Shown here: positions 16,738-26,682 of the stretch, piece by piece
Layout of the letters: each line of letters begins with the position of its first letter
How positions within the stretch are numbered: the stretch's first letter is position 1
From: Bradyrhizobium sp. WBAH42
GTDB lineage: Bacteria > Pseudomonadota > Alphaproteobacteria > Rhizobiales > Xanthobacteraceae
Reading direction: 5' to 3'
Assembly (NCBI RefSeq): GCF_024585265.1
Contig: NZ_CP036533.1
Coordinates: forward strand, 7,201,001 to 7,265,000
DNA length: 64,000 bases
The notes under the pieces: model-generated
Databases searched by the model: none
What the model was told of the DNA's origin: nothing
The model's input: only the letters and a program-made list of their open reading frames with translations
Translations under genes and position numbers: made by a program

Positions 16738-17562
16738 TCACGTCCCCACACACAACGTCGCGCGCTGCTTGCGGAGGAGCGCGATCACCGACAGCGCTGT
16801 GATCAGGCCGGTCTTGGGATTCTCGGACGGGATGTTCTCGATTCCCATCGAGAAGCGCGCCGAATCCGCCTCGACCTCGATGCGGTGAACGTTGCGGCTC
16901 ACGGTCGGGTCGGCCCAAACCTGGATCTGGGTGCGATCGGGCCCGATGCCCGCCAGCGACAGCGCAACGGCGACGTTGACATTCGCCGGAAAGCCCTTTG
17001 CGGCTTCGCGCGCGCTGCCCTCGAACAATTTCAGCGGTTCGCGCAGATTGTCGATGTCGATGTTGTTCTGAACGATGAACGGCGCACCCTTCAAGCCGTC
17101 GATCGGCTTGCGCGTGACCATCTTCACCGAATGAATGGTGCCGATTGCGGCGGCGTTGACGGCATCGAGGCCGATCAGCGCGCCGGTCGGCACCAGAATG
17201 CGGCCGCCATTGGCGCGGGCAAGATCGACGAGATCGAAATTGTCGAGCAAGCCGCCGACGCTGACCACGACAGCGGCCCTGCCGCGCTTCACTGCCGGCT
17301 CGACGATCGCACGCAGCTGGCTTGTCGGCGCGCATTCGACCACGATGTCGGCGGCTTCGCCGAGCTGGTCGAGCGGCAGGATTGTCGGTGGGCGACGCAA
17401 GCTGTCGATGAAGGGTTGATGCTTGGCGGGGTCTCGCACTGCCACGGCCGTGAGCGACAGGCCCTCGATGCCCTGATCGAGCGCGGTGGCAATCTTGACG
17501 CCGATCGAGCCCAGCCCGGCAATGGCCACCCGCAATTCGCTCGAAGCCTTCTGATCCGTCAT
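16738..17562 (-). CDS. nadX: L-aspartate dehydrogenase (DUF108 family)
   Basis: A 274-residue NAD(P)-dependent enzyme that converts L-aspartate to iminoaspartate/oxaloacetate, feeding NAD synthesis or aspartate catabolism. The Rossmann motif is VAIAGLGSIG near the N-terminus; VPTGALIGLDAV and QNNIDIDNL mark the catalytic domain, and the conserved histidine is in SRNVHRIEV. Three nearby starts exist; the ATG at 17562 has AGAGGG six bases upstream. It lies 47 bases downstream of the LysR gene on the same strand, so the regulator and enzyme are likely co-transcribed. Confidence 0.85.
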   Translation of the reverse strand: MTDQKASSELRVAIAGLGSIGVKIATALDQGIEGLSLTAVAVRDPAKHQPFIDSLRRPPTILPLDQLGEAADIVVECAPTSQLRAIVEPAVKRGRAAVVVSVGGLLDNFDLVDLARANGGRILVPTGALIGLDAVNAAAIGTIHSVKMVTRKPIDGLKGAPFIVQNNIDIDNLREPLKLFEGSAREAAKGFPANVNVAVALSLAGIGPDRTQIQVWADPTVSRNVHRIEVEADSARFSMGIENIPSENPKTGLITALSVIALLRKQRATLCVGT

Positions 17563-17609
17563 CACCATCCCTCTGTCTTGGCCTCTGTTTTGGCCGATGT
17601 CATAGCCGC

Positions 17610-18527
17610 TCACGCCTCCCGCGCATAGCTGCGCAGGCGGGCTTCCAGAACCGCCAGCATGGCATCGCGGGCCGGATCGCGCGAGCCGCGCAGCCAGGCG
17701 GCGGCAAGCGGCAGGCGGCCGACCGGCCCGCTCTGCCTCGGTCGAAGCGGCACGAAGCGCACGCCGGTCACCGCCATCCGAGCGGTCCAGCGCGGCACGA
17801 TTGCGACCCCGAGCTTCGTTGCCACGAGGTTGATGATGGTCTGCTTCTCGTCGGCGACCTGCACGATGCGCGGCGTCAGGCCGGCCTGCTCGAACAGCTT
17901 GACCGTGAGATCGTGGCTGTGCGGCCGCGAGCGGCGGTCCGGCACCAGCATCGCCTCCTCGGCGATATCCGTCAGCATGATCGCTTTGCGCCCCGCCAGC
18001 GCGTGCCGGCGCGGGAACGCAACGATCGCGCTCTCCTGGAGCAGGTCGCGGAATTCAAGCCGCTTGTCCGGCCGGTCAGGCGGACGCACGAAGGCGAGAT
18101 CGAGCGCGCCGGTCAAGATCTTCGGCAGCAGCCGGACAGTCTTGTCTTCGAGGAGCTGCACCGCGATGTCGGGATGCCTGGCGCGGAAATCGCGCAGAAG
18201 CGGCGGCAACAATCCGGCCGCGGCGCTGTCGATGGCACCGACCCGCAGCCGCCGCGCAGCGCCCGCACGCGAGCGATTGCGCAGGTTGCTCTCGACCGCC
18301 TCGACCTTGGCGAGGATGGCGCGGGCATCGCGCAGCAGCGTCGTGCCGTCCTCGGTGAGCGACACCGCGCGCGTCGTCCGCGCAAACAGCCGCGTTCCCA
18401 GATCCTCCTCCAGCAGCCTGATCTGCCGGCCGAGCGCAGAAGGCAGCATCTGGAGCTGCTGTGCCGCGCGGCCGAAATGCAGCTGCTCGGCCGTCGCCAC
18501 GAAGCATCGGAGCTGATGCAATTCCAT
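17610..18527 (-). CDS. LysR-family transcriptional regulator
   Basis: A 305-residue regulator. The winged HTH spans about residues 1-60 (LHQLRCFVATAEQLHFGRAA, then PSALGRQIRLLEEDLG), followed by a substrate-binding domain (RVGAIDSAAAGLLPPLL onward). It is transcribed away from the tartrate/D-malate dehydrogenase gene, the classic LysR arrangement, and the 145-base gap holds a perfect inverted repeat (18555-18575). It probably controls both that gene and the aspartate dehydrogenase behind it. Confidence 0.92.
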   Translation of the reverse strand: MELHQLRCFVATAEQLHFGRAAQQLQMLPSALGRQIRLLEEDLGTRLFARTTRAVSLTEDGTTLLRDARAILAKVEAVESNLRNRSRAGAARRLRVGAIDSAAAGLLPPLLRDFRARHPDIAVQLLEDKTVRLLPKILTGALDLAFVRPPDRPDKRLEFRDLLQESAIVAFPRRHALAGRKAIMLTDIAEEAMLVPDRRSRPHSHDLTVKLFEQAGLTPRIVQVADEKQTIINLVATKLGVAIVPRWTARMAVTGVRFVPLRPRQSGPVGRLPLAAAWLRGSRDPARDAMLAVLEARLRSYAREA

Positions 18528-18554
18528 TTGCCGGTCCTCTCGTCTCAGCGAGGA

Positions 18555-18575
18555 TTATATCATTTTTTTGTATAA
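18555..18575. promoter_or_regulatory. candidate LysR operator (TTATA-N11-TATAA)
   Basis: TTATA (18555-18559) and TATAA (18571-18575) are perfectly inverted around 11 bases, matching the T-N11-A layout of LysR-type boxes. The site lies 28 bases before the LysR start codon and about 98 bases before the divergent dehydrogenase start. The AT-rich core stands out from the GC-rich surroundings. Confidence 0.55.
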
Positions 18576-18672
18576 ACCAGCGCCGATTGAGTTTGCCCTG
18601 CACTGCCGTCTAGATTCGCCGGCGATGCCGACCGCCGAATATGTCGGCACGATCTCTCCCACGGAGCTTTCC

Positions 18673-19746
18673 ATGCGCACCCATTCGATCGCAGCCATTC
18701 CCGCCGACGGCATCGGCCCCGAGGTGATCTCGGCCGGTGTCCGCGTGCTGGAGGCCCTGGCCAAGCGCAGCGGCGACCTCTCCTTCAACGTCAAGACGTT
18801 CGACTGGGGCTCGGATTATTACAAGAAGCACGGCGTGATGATGCCGGCGGACGGTCTCGGCGAGCTGAAGAAGTTCGACGCGATCTATTTCGGCGCGGTC
18901 GGCGCCCCCGACGTGCCCGACCACATCACGCTATGGGGCCTACGCCTGCCGATCTGCCAGGGGTTTGATCAATACGCCAATGTGCGGCCGACCAAGATCC
19001 TGCCGGGCGTCGCCTCGCCGCTGCGCAATGTCGGCGTCGGCGATCTCGACTGGGTGATCGTGCGCGAGAACTCGGAAGGCGAATATGCCGGCATGGGCGG
19101 GCGCGCCCACAAGGGCCTGCCGGAAGAGGTTGGCACCGAGGTCGCGGTGTTCACCCGCCTCGGCGTCACCCGCATCATGCGCTATGCATTCCAGCTCGCG
19201 CAGTCGCGCCCGCGCAAATTCCTGACCGTCGTAACCAAGTCGAACGCACAGCGCCACGGCATGGTGATGTGGGACGAGATCGCGGCCGAGGTCGCCGGCG
19301 AATTCCCTGATGTGACCTGGGACAAGATGCTGGTCGACGCCATGACGGTGCGGATGACGCTGCATCCGAAGAGCCTCGATACCATCGTCGCGACCAACCT
19401 CCACGCCGACATCCTCTCCGATCTCGCCGGCGCGCTGGCGGGAAGCCTCGGCGTCGCGCCGACCGGCAACATCGATCCGCAGCGCCGCTTCCCCTCGATG
19501 TTCGAGCCGATTCACGGCTCGGCCTTCGATATCACCGGTAAGGGCATCGCCAACCCGGTCGCGACGTTCTGGACCGGCGCGCAGATGCTCGAGCATCTCG
19601 GCGAGAAGGAGGCCGCCTCGAGGCTGATGGCCGCCGTCGAGCGCGTCTGCGCCGCGGGCGTGCTGACGCCGGATGTCGGGGGCAAGGCAACGACGAAGGA
19701 GGTCACGGACGCCGTGATCGAAGCGATCCACGGATCGAATGTGTAG
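18673..19746 (+). CDS. ttuC: tartrate dehydrogenase / D-malate decarboxylating dehydrogenase
   Basis: A 357-residue cytoplasmic enzyme of the isocitrate/isopropylmalate dehydrogenase superfamily. Features of the tartrate/D-malate branch are PADGIGPEVI at the start, VGAPDVPDHITLWGLRLPICQ, VRENSEGEYAG, and the metal-binding VDAMTVRMTLHP and TNLHADILSDL motifs; GSAFDITGKGIANP follows. The ATG at 18673 has GGAG nine bases upstream. LeuB would show a different substrate loop. Divergent from a LysR gene that probably regulates it. Substrate preference (tartrate, D-malate) cannot be settled by eye. Confidence 0.85.
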   Translation: MRTHSIAAIPADGIGPEVISAGVRVLEALAKRSGDLSFNVKTFDWGSDYYKKHGVMMPADGLGELKKFDAIYFGAVGAPDVPDHITLWGLRLPICQGFDQYANVRPTKILPGVASPLRNVGVGDLDWVIVRENSEGEYAGMGGRAHKGLPEEVGTEVAVFTRLGVTRIMRYAFQLAQSRPRKFLTVVTKSNAQRHGMVMWDEIAAEVAGEFPDVTWDKMLVDAMTVRMTLHPKSLDTIVATNLHADILSDLAGALAGSLGVAPTGNIDPQRRFPSMFEPIHGSAFDITGKGIANPVATFWTGAQMLEHLGEKEAASRLMAAVERVCAAGVLTPDVGGKATTKEVTDAVIEAIHGSNV

Positions 19747-19747
19747 T

Positions 19748-19783
19748 CTTCGTCCTCTCTCCGCTTCCGGGCAGAGGCGAAGA
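19748..19783. repeat. short hairpin after ttuC, related to the uvrD insertion
   Basis: CTTCGTCCTCTCTCC...GGGCAGAGGCGAAG: arms CTTCG/CGAAG and CTCT/AGAG pair. The wording resembles one half of the element inside uvrD. It could act as a terminator-like structure between ttuC and the convergent hydrolase. Confidence 0.45.
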
Positions 19784-19788
19784 ACGTG

Positions 19789-20730
19789 CTATCTCCGCCC
19801 CGCCGGTGCCGCCGGCGGCGTGGCCATCGCGGCGGCCGGCTCTGGCGGTGTCAGATGGCGGGGGACGATGATGGTCTGGCCCGGCGTCAGCTGCGCGTTC
19901 TCGGGCAACGAGTTGCTCTGCGCCAGCGTCCACAGCGGCACGCGGTTGGCTGCGGCGATGCTCTCCATGGTGTCGCCGCGGCGCACCGGCACCCGCACGC
20001 CGCTGTCCCACAATTCGACCAGCGTATCCGCCGGCACCAGATAGCGCAGCGGCACGGCATCGGCCTGCGTCTGCGGCGGAATGCGCGGCAGCTGCGTCAC
20101 CATCCCGACGATCTGACGATGGATGTCGTCGGACTTCTCGATGTTGATGTGGCTGACGCGCGCGTTTTCCTTGAGGTCATAGCTGGCGTAATGGCCGCGA
20201 AAGCCGGGGACAGCCACGACGTCGCCGCCGCCGAGCACGCTGTCGGACAGGAAGATGTTGATGAAGCGCTCGACGTTGAGGGGAACATCGCCGGTCGCGT
20301 GCGCGGGATCGATGGCAATGACGAGGCTGATCGGGATGTTCTCCTTGGCCGCCATCTCGGAGATGACGATCGAGCACAGCCCGCCCATGGAATGGCCGAT
20401 CAGCACGATCGGCGCCGCCTTCTCCCTGTAGCTGGCGATGGCGCGGTTGCCGATCAGCCGGCACAGGGTGAATTCGTAGACGTCGGCCGAGAAGCCGGCC
20501 TGCGTCAGCTTCTCGCCGAGCCGATCCATGCCGGTCGAGAAGATCGGGCCCATGGCGCCGCGAAACAGATAGACCTTCGGCGGCGGCAACGGCTCGAACG
20601 GCGGGGGCGGCGGCGCGGCGGGGACCGCCGCAATGGTCTTGGACTTGGGCGGAGAAGCCGCGGCCGGGCCCGTGCCGAGGGCGAGCAGCACAATTGCTGC
20701 CAGCACGATCAGGCGCCTTGGATCAACCAT
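19789..20730 (-). CDS. exported alpha/beta-hydrolase with C-terminal LysM domain
   Basis: A 313-residue exported protein: signal peptide (about 1-25), Pro-rich linker, an alpha/beta-hydrolase-like domain and a LysM domain (from VPVRRGDTMESIAAANRVP to LTPGQTIIVPR). The nucleophile elbow is GHSMGGL; AIDPAH supplies a candidate Asp and VSHINIEKSDDIH a candidate His. LysM suggests attachment to peptidoglycan. It is a paralogue of the next gene, with matching order of motifs (VYLFRGAM/VYLLRGVL, ERFINIF/ERYINIY). GGTAGGA precedes the start. Substrate unknown. Confidence 0.75.
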   Translation of the reverse strand: MVDPRRLIVLAAIVLLALGTGPAAASPPKSKTIAAVPAAPPPPPFEPLPPPKVYLFRGAMGPIFSTGMDRLGEKLTQAGFSADVYEFTLCRLIGNRAIASYREKAAPIVLIGHSMGGLCSIVISEMAAKENIPISLVIAIDPAHATGDVPLNVERFINIFLSDSVLGGGDVVAVPGFRGHYASYDLKENARVSHINIEKSDDIHRQIVGMVTQLPRIPPQTQADAVPLRYLVPADTLVELWDSGVRVPVRRGDTMESIAAANRVPLWTLAQSNSLPENAQLTPGQTIIVPRHLTPPEPAAAMATPPAAPAGRR

Positions 20731-20830
20731 CCGTTCAGAAGTCCTACCACCGGAGGCGGCGCCTCCCCTTGCGGTACTTCTTGACCGCGGAATTGGCAGA
20801 TTTTGCGGCGCCGAAGCGTAGCGTTCCGGA

Positions 20831-21547
20831 CTAGTTCCTCGCCGGAGCCGCCGCCGCCGCCCGCGCGGGCCGCGGTGCGCCGGGCTCCGCAACGGGGGCA
20901 GCCGGGGCGCGCGAGCGCATGATCGCGGCGTCGATCTCGGCGATGACGCGGCGCTGGATCGCCTCGTTCTTGTCGATCGAGATGTGGCCGACTCCGGTGC
21001 CGCGGACATCGACATTGTCGAGCTTGCCGCGAAGGCCGGCCGCGGCCCGCACCGGCTCGCCGGGGCCGTCACCGATATAGATGTTGATGTAGCGCTCCGC
21101 GCCGGTCGAGAGCTTGGTCTTGAACACGGAATCGAGGCCGATCGCGAGCTTCACGGGCACGCCGAGCTGGTTGAGCTTGGCAATCATGTCGGGCAGCGCG
21201 GTCGCACCGGAGGAATGGCCGACCAGGATGATGGTCTTGAGCCGCCCGGCCTTGTAGGCAGCCGCCGCTTCATCGGCGAGCGAGGACCAAGACACGAAAT
21301 TGGCGACGGTCACCGGGACGCCCTGCGCCTGGAGGCGGGCACCGATCGTGTCGAGGCCGAGCGAGAAGATGTTGAGCACGCCGCGGAGCAGATAGACATG
21401 CGTGGTCGCCGCCGCGGCCTGGCTCGGTGCGGCCTTGGCGGTGGTCGGGCTGATGGCAACAGCTGACAGCAGGAGCAGGCCCATCGCCCACGCACGGAGG
21501 GCGGACAGCTGGCTGGCGCCGGCGGTGTGACGGCCGTTCGGTCTCAT
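20831..21547 (-). CDS. exported alpha/beta-hydrolase-like protein, paralogue of its neighbour
   Basis: A 238-residue exported protein related to the downstream LysM-bearing gene but lacking LysM. After a signal peptide (about residues 1-40) it shows VYLLRGVLNIFSLGLD, elbow GHSSGAT, GLDSVF and VGHISIDKNEAIQ, so Ser, Asp and His positions line up with the paralogue. The C-terminus is Ala/Pro-rich. The ATG at 21547 has GGGGAAAAG upstream. The pair probably arose by tandem duplication; a shared periplasmic role is likely but unknown. Confidence 0.72.
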   Translation of the reverse strand: MRPNGRHTAGASQLSALRAWAMGLLLLSAVAISPTTAKAAPSQAAAATTHVYLLRGVLNIFSLGLDTIGARLQAQGVPVTVANFVSWSSLADEAAAAYKAGRLKTIILVGHSSGATALPDMIAKLNQLGVPVKLAIGLDSVFKTKLSTGAERYINIYIGDGPGEPVRAAAGLRGKLDNVDVRGTGVGHISIDKNEAIQRRVIAEIDAAIMRSRAPAAPVAEPGAPRPARAAAAAPARN

Positions 21548-21680
21548 CGATCTTTTCCCCGGAGACAATACGCTTTGCGATTGGCCGGAATCGTAGCCAC
21601 GGCGCGCTCGCAGACGCAACAAAGAGCCGCGTGAGCGCCAATCTTAGCAGCAAGCCGTGACCATCGCGCAACACTTGCCG

Positions 21681-21705
21681 GGAACATGCCACTGAAGCGC
21701 CTGTT
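21681..21705 (+). promoter_or_regulatory. weak EcfG-like site before the ABC exporter
   Basis: GGAAC (21681-21685), 16 bases, TGTT (21702-21705), one mismatch to the consensus; the implied leader is about 116 bases long, so confidence is low. Confidence 0.2.
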
Positions 21706-21827
21706 TTGAGACCATTTTTCTCCGGGGAATTGCGGAGGGACAACAGCGTTCCTATTTCAGGGCTCCGCCGACCTTCCTGGATGGTCCGGCCCCTCCCCAG
21801 CCTTTGCTCCTCAGCCTTACGGCCATC

Positions 21828-22747
<920 letters not shown>

Positions 22748-22751
<4 letters not shown>

Positions 22752-23509
22752 ACCACCGCGCCATCCGCGCCATCTATCTGTTCGAAATGGCGCGCACCTG
22801 GCGAACGCTGCTGCAAAGCATCGTCTCGCCGGTGGTCTCGACCTCGCTCTATTTCGTGGTGTTCGGCGCCGCGATCGGCTCGCGCATCAGCCAGGTCGAG
22901 GGCGTCAGCTACGGCACCTTCATCGTCCCGGGCCTGATCATGCTCTCGGTGCTGACGCAGAGCATCGCCAACGCCTCGTTCGGCATCTACTTCCCGAAAT
23001 TCACCGGCACGATCTACGAGATCCTGTCGGCACCGATCTCCTATTTCGAGATCGTGCTCGGCTATGTCGGCGCCGCCGCGACCAAGTCGATTATCCTCGG
23101 CCTGATCATCCTGGCGACCGCCGGACTGTTCGTGCCGCTGCACATCCATCATCCGATCTGGATGCTGGCCTTCCTGGTGCTGACGGCGGTAACGTTCAGC
23201 CTGTTCGGCTTCATCATCGGCATCTGGGCCGACGGCTTCGAGAAGCTGCAGATGATCCCGATGCTGGTGGTGACGCCGCTGACCTTCCTCGGCGGCAGCT
23301 TCTATTCCATCGACATGCTGCCGCCCACCTGGCGCACGGTGGCGCTGCTCAACCCAGTCGTCTACCTGATCTCGGGCTTCCGCTGGAGCTTTTACGAGAT
23401 CGCCGACGTCAGCGTATCCGTCAGCATCGGCATGACGCTGGCCTTCCTGGTGATCTGCCTGGTCGTGATCTGGTGGATTTTCCGAACTGGATACCGGCTC
23501 AAGACCTGA
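22748..23509 (+). CDS. ABC-2 family transporter permease
   Basis: A 253-residue inner-membrane protein with six hydrophobic segments and the ABC-2 motif region ([17 protein letters not shown] followed by [12 protein letters not shown]). It overlaps the ATPase gene by four bases and forms a simple two-gene exporter similar in layout to NodIJ or YadGH. Substrate unknown; no nod genes nearby argue against a Nod-factor role. Confidence 0.92.
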
Positions 23510-23698
23510 CCGCGCGGCGCTCGCGAAAATGTCAGCGCCGCCGGCCGGCGCGGCACAAAGCGGCCTTGCTTACGCCCGGCATCACGTTAACGATGGACAG
23601 GCTGGCCGCTGGAACCAACGCCGGGCCGCAGGCATAATGCACGCCGGGGGACGGAGAGCCGCGGCGCGAGCATGAACAGGCCGGAGGCCAGAAGTCAG

Positions 23699-24478
23699 AT
23701 GCGTTCGTTTTTAATTGCTTTTGCATCCCTGATGCTTTTGAGCGTAAGCACCGCGCAGGCCAAGGTCGAGATCACCGTCGACAAGGACAATCAGCAGTTG
23801 ACCGTCGCCGTCGACGGGGTCGCGCGCTACCGCTGGCCGGTGTCGACCGGCATCCCCTCGCGCGAGACGCCGAATGGCGCCTTCCGCGCCTTCCGGATGG
23901 AAGAGGACCACTATTCCAAGGAATTCGACGACGCGCCGATGCCTCACGCGATCTTCTTCACCAAGGTCGGGCACGCCATCCACGGCACGGACTCGGTCGG
24001 CCGGCTCGGCTCGCCGGCATCCCATGGCTGCGTGCGCCTGTCGCGCCAGAACGCCTCGACGCTCTATGCGCTGGTGCAGCAGCAGGGCGTGCTCAACACG
24101 ACGGTGACGCTGACCGGCTCGGCGCAGGTGGCGCTGGCGCGCAATCCGCGCGGCCGCAATGCCAATGCGGTGGCCCGCGCCCCGCAGCCTGCTGAAGAGC
24201 AATACGCCACCACAGGCGCCCCGGCGAACCTGATGCCGCCGGCGCAGCCCGAGCGGCGCTACATGCCGCAGGACGACAACTACATCTACCCGGCCGACGG
24301 CAGCGACACCGGCGCGCGCTATCCGGCGCCGCGCCCGATCACCCGCCCCTATGGCACGCAGGCCTATCAACAGCTGCCGCAACCAACATACGACCAGGGC
24401 TACGGCCAGCAGGGCTACTATCATCAGCCGCAGGCCCGGCAATATTATCAGCCGCGCAGCTATTATTATCAGAACTGA
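23699..24478 (+). CDS. L,D-transpeptidase (YkuD) with Tyr/Gln-rich tail
   Basis: A 259-residue exported enzyme that cross-links peptidoglycan through 3-3 bonds or anchors proteins. Signal peptide residues 1-21 (AQA), YkuD domain ~22-140 with HAIHGT and the active site SHGCVRL (Cys111). The last ~100 residues are low-complexity, rich in Tyr, Gln and Pro (QQGYYHQP, PRSYYYQ), perhaps a wall-binding or disordered region. ATG 23699 is preferred since it begins the signal peptide; 23672 is an alternative. No PG-binding domain is present. Confidence 0.87.
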   Translation: MRSFLIAFASLMLLSVSTAQAKVEITVDKDNQQLTVAVDGVARYRWPVSTGIPSRETPNGAFRAFRMEEDHYSKEFDDAPMPHAIFFTKVGHAIHGTDSVGRLGSPASHGCVRLSRQNASTLYALVQQQGVLNTTVTLTGSAQVALARNPRGRNANAVARAPQPAEEQYATTGAPANLMPPAQPERRYMPQDDNYIYPADGSDTGARYPAPRPITRPYGTQAYQQLPQPTYDQGYGQQGYYHQPQARQYYQPRSYYYQN

Positions 24479-24643
24479 CGCAGCCTGAACGCGACGCCGG
24501 GCGCTGCAGCGAATCAAATCGTGCTGACGCGCCGGCGCCGCGGTGGCCGCACAGATTCAGGCCGGCCTAGGTAAGGATCAGCAGCTCCCCGACGCAGGAA
24601 GGCAACAGTCCCCAACCTTCGACGCCGCGGCGCCCCGGCCAAA

Positions 24644-24671
24644 TTGACAAGCTTGGGGTCGCCCGTATTGT
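24644..24671 (+). promoter_or_regulatory. sigma-70-type promoter of the ACP-ligase operon
   Basis: A perfect TTGACA (24644-24649) and TATTGT (24666-24671) are separated by 16 bases; transcription would start near 24678, 20 bases before the ACP start codon. It is the clearest housekeeping-type promoter I found in the window. Confidence 0.6.
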
Positions 24672-24697
24672 CGTTCCCATTGTTTCTGGGAAATGAC

Positions 24698-24952
24698 ATG
24701 ACACGCGAGCAGATTTCGGATTTCTGCGTTACCGCGCTGGCCAATATCCTGCGCATCTCGAGGGATCGGGTCGACACCGGCACCAAATTCAACCGCCTCG
24801 GTCTCGATTCGGCGATGCTGGTCTACCTGATGATGGAGCTCGAGGAGAAGCTCGACATCGAACTGTCGACCGACGACTTTTACGACCATCCGACCGTTGA
24901 GGCCTTGTCCCGGTTTCTTGCCGACAAGCGCGCGATCCGACCGGCCGCCTGA
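24698..24952 (+). CDS. acyl carrier protein
   Basis: An 84-residue acidic carrier protein. The phosphopantetheine serine is Ser38 in LGLDSAML (a DSA variant of the common DSL), followed by MMELEEKLDIELSTDDFYDHPTV, the helix III region. It is not the fatty-acid-synthase AcpP, whose sequence and fab neighbours differ. It lies 24 bases before the acyl-AMP ligase, its likely loading partner, behind a clear promoter at 24644. It would carry an activated acyl (or possibly aminoacyl) group to the membrane enzymes encoded by the converging operon. Confidence 0.88.
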   Translation: MTREQISDFCVTALANILRISRDRVDTGTKFNRLGLDSAMLVYLMMELEEKLDIELSTDDFYDHPTVEALSRFLADKRAIRPAA

Positions 24953-24976
24953 CACGGCCTGAACCGGCGCAATCCG

Positions 24977-26677
24977 ATGGACACTCCCCGCTCGCTCGTG
25001 GCGCTCCTGGCCCGGCGCGCGGCGGAGCAGGCCAATGACCGCGCCTATGTCTTCGTCTCCGACCGCGGGACTGAAGAAGCTGCCCTTACCTTCCGCCAGT
25101 TGCGCGATTGCGCAAGTGCGCTCGCGGCGCGCCTGACCGCGGTCGCGCGCCCTGGCGACCGCGCCATCCTGGTATTTCCACCCGGTCTCGAATTTCTGGT
25201 GGCGTTCTTCGGCTGCCTGATGGCCGGCATCATCGCCGTGCCGATGATGATGCCGCGGCGAAACGGTGCGCGCGATGCCAGCGCCGCAATTCTCGCCAAC
25301 TGTACGCCAGCGGTGGCGCTGACCAGTTCGGCCCTCTCGCTTCGCGGCGATCTGCAAACGCGCTTCGCACACGAGAACGTCCGATGGATCGAGGTCGATC
25401 TCGGTCCGGCGACCCTGGCACCGGTCGCGCTGGCGGATCCGGCGGCGGATGACATCGCCTTCCTGCAATACACCTCCGGCTCGACCTCCGAGCCGAAGGG
25501 GGTGATGGTCAGCCACGCCAATCTGCTCGCAAATCTCGAGATGATCCGGATCGCGCTCGGCAACACCAGGCGATCGACCTACGTCAATTGGGTGCCGCTC
25601 TACCACGATATGGGGCTGATCCTGAACGCGCTGCAGACGCTCTATGTCGGGGCGACCTGCGTGCTGATGGCGCCGAACGCGTTCATGCAGCGGCCGCTCG
25701 GATGGCTGCGCGCGATCTCGCACTATCGCGCCGAGGTGGCGTGCAGCCCCAATTTCGGCTTCGACCTCTGCGTAAGCCGCCACCGCGCCGACCAGATGGA
25801 CGGCATCGACCTGTCCTCGCTGAGGATCGCCCTGAACGGCGCCGAGCCGGTGCGCGCAGAAACCATCGAGCGGTTCGCCGCGACCTTCGCGCCGCATGGC
25901 TTCGATCCGCGCGCGATGTATCCGGCCTACGGCATGGCGGAAGCGACGCTGCTCATTTCAGGGGGAACGCGCGGCGGCGGTCATCTGACGCGTCGCGTCA
26001 GTCGCGCGGCGCTTCAGGCGCATAGAGCAGAGACGGCCTCGGAAGCTGACGATGCGCAGATCGTGGTCGGCTGCGGGCGCGCGCTCGAGGGTGAGCAGAT
26101 CGCCATCGTCGATCCCGGGAAATGCACACGCCTGCCCCCCGACTGCGTCGGAGAGATCTGGGTCAGCGGCGCCAACATCGCCGGCGCCTATTGGCGCAAC
26201 GATGACGCGACGAACGAGCTGCTCAACGCGGAGATCGCCGGCGAGCACGGCGCATGGCTGCGCACCGGCGATCTCGGCTTCCTCGATGCAAGCGGCGAGC
26301 TGTTCGTCAGCGGCCGGATCAAGGACCTCATCATCATCCGCGGCATCAACCATTATCCGCAGGACATCGAGCGCACGGTGCAGTCGCTGGACGAGGGCTT
26401 GCGCGCAAACTGCGGCGCGGCATTCTCGGTGCCGGACGAGGGCGGTGAAGAAACGCTCGTCATCGTGCAGGAGGTGGAGCGCACGGCTCGTCACAAGATC
26501 GACAGGGACGAGATCAAGGACCGGATCCGAGAGTCCATTGCCGACTGTCACGAATTATCCGCGCGCCACATTGCGCTGATCCGGCCCGGCGCCCTGCCGA
26601 AAACCACCAGCGGAAAGATCCAGCGCAGGCTGGCGCGCAAGCTCTGGCTCGATGCGGCCTTCGACGAAATCGGCTGA
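24977..26677 (+). CDS. fatty-acyl-AMP ligase (AMP-binding enzyme)
   Basis: A 566-residue adenylating enzyme predicted to convert a fatty acid plus ATP to acyl-AMP and load it on the adjacent ACP. Core motifs: P-loop YTSGSTSEPKGV (residues 165-176), NWVPLYHDMG, YGMAEATL, the LRTGDLGFL hinge and C-terminal catalytic Lys in TTSGKIQRR (~547). The AVP-PRRN region and overall pattern resemble FAALs rather than CoA ligases or DltA-type amino-acid ligases; the distinction needs structural comparison. Its stop lies five bases from that of the converging SGNH gene. Confidence 0.85.
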   Translation: MDTPRSLVALLARRAAEQANDRAYVFVSDRGTEEAALTFRQLRDCASALAARLTAVARPGDRAILVFPPGLEFLVAFFGCLMAGIIAVPMMMPRRNGARDASAAILANCTPAVALTSSALSLRGDLQTRFAHENVRWIEVDLGPATLAPVALADPAADDIAFLQYTSGSTSEPKGVMVSHANLLANLEMIRIALGNTRRSTYVNWVPLYHDMGLILNALQTLYVGATCVLMAPNAFMQRPLGWLRAISHYRAEVACSPNFGFDLCVSRHRADQMDGIDLSSLRIALNGAEPVRAETIERFAATFAPHGFDPRAMYPAYGMAEATLLISGGTRGGGHLTRRVSRAALQAHRAETASEADDAQIVVGCGRALEGEQIAIVDPGKCTRLPPDCVGEIWVSGANIAGAYWRNDDATNELLNAEIAGEHGAWLRTGDLGFLDASGELFVSGRIKDLIIIRGINHYPQDIERTVQSLDEGLRANCGAAFSVPDEGGEETLVIVQEVERTARHKIDRDEIKDRIRESIADCHELSARHIALIRPGALPKTTSGKIQRRLARKLWLDAAFDEIG

Positions 26678-26682
26678 CCTGC

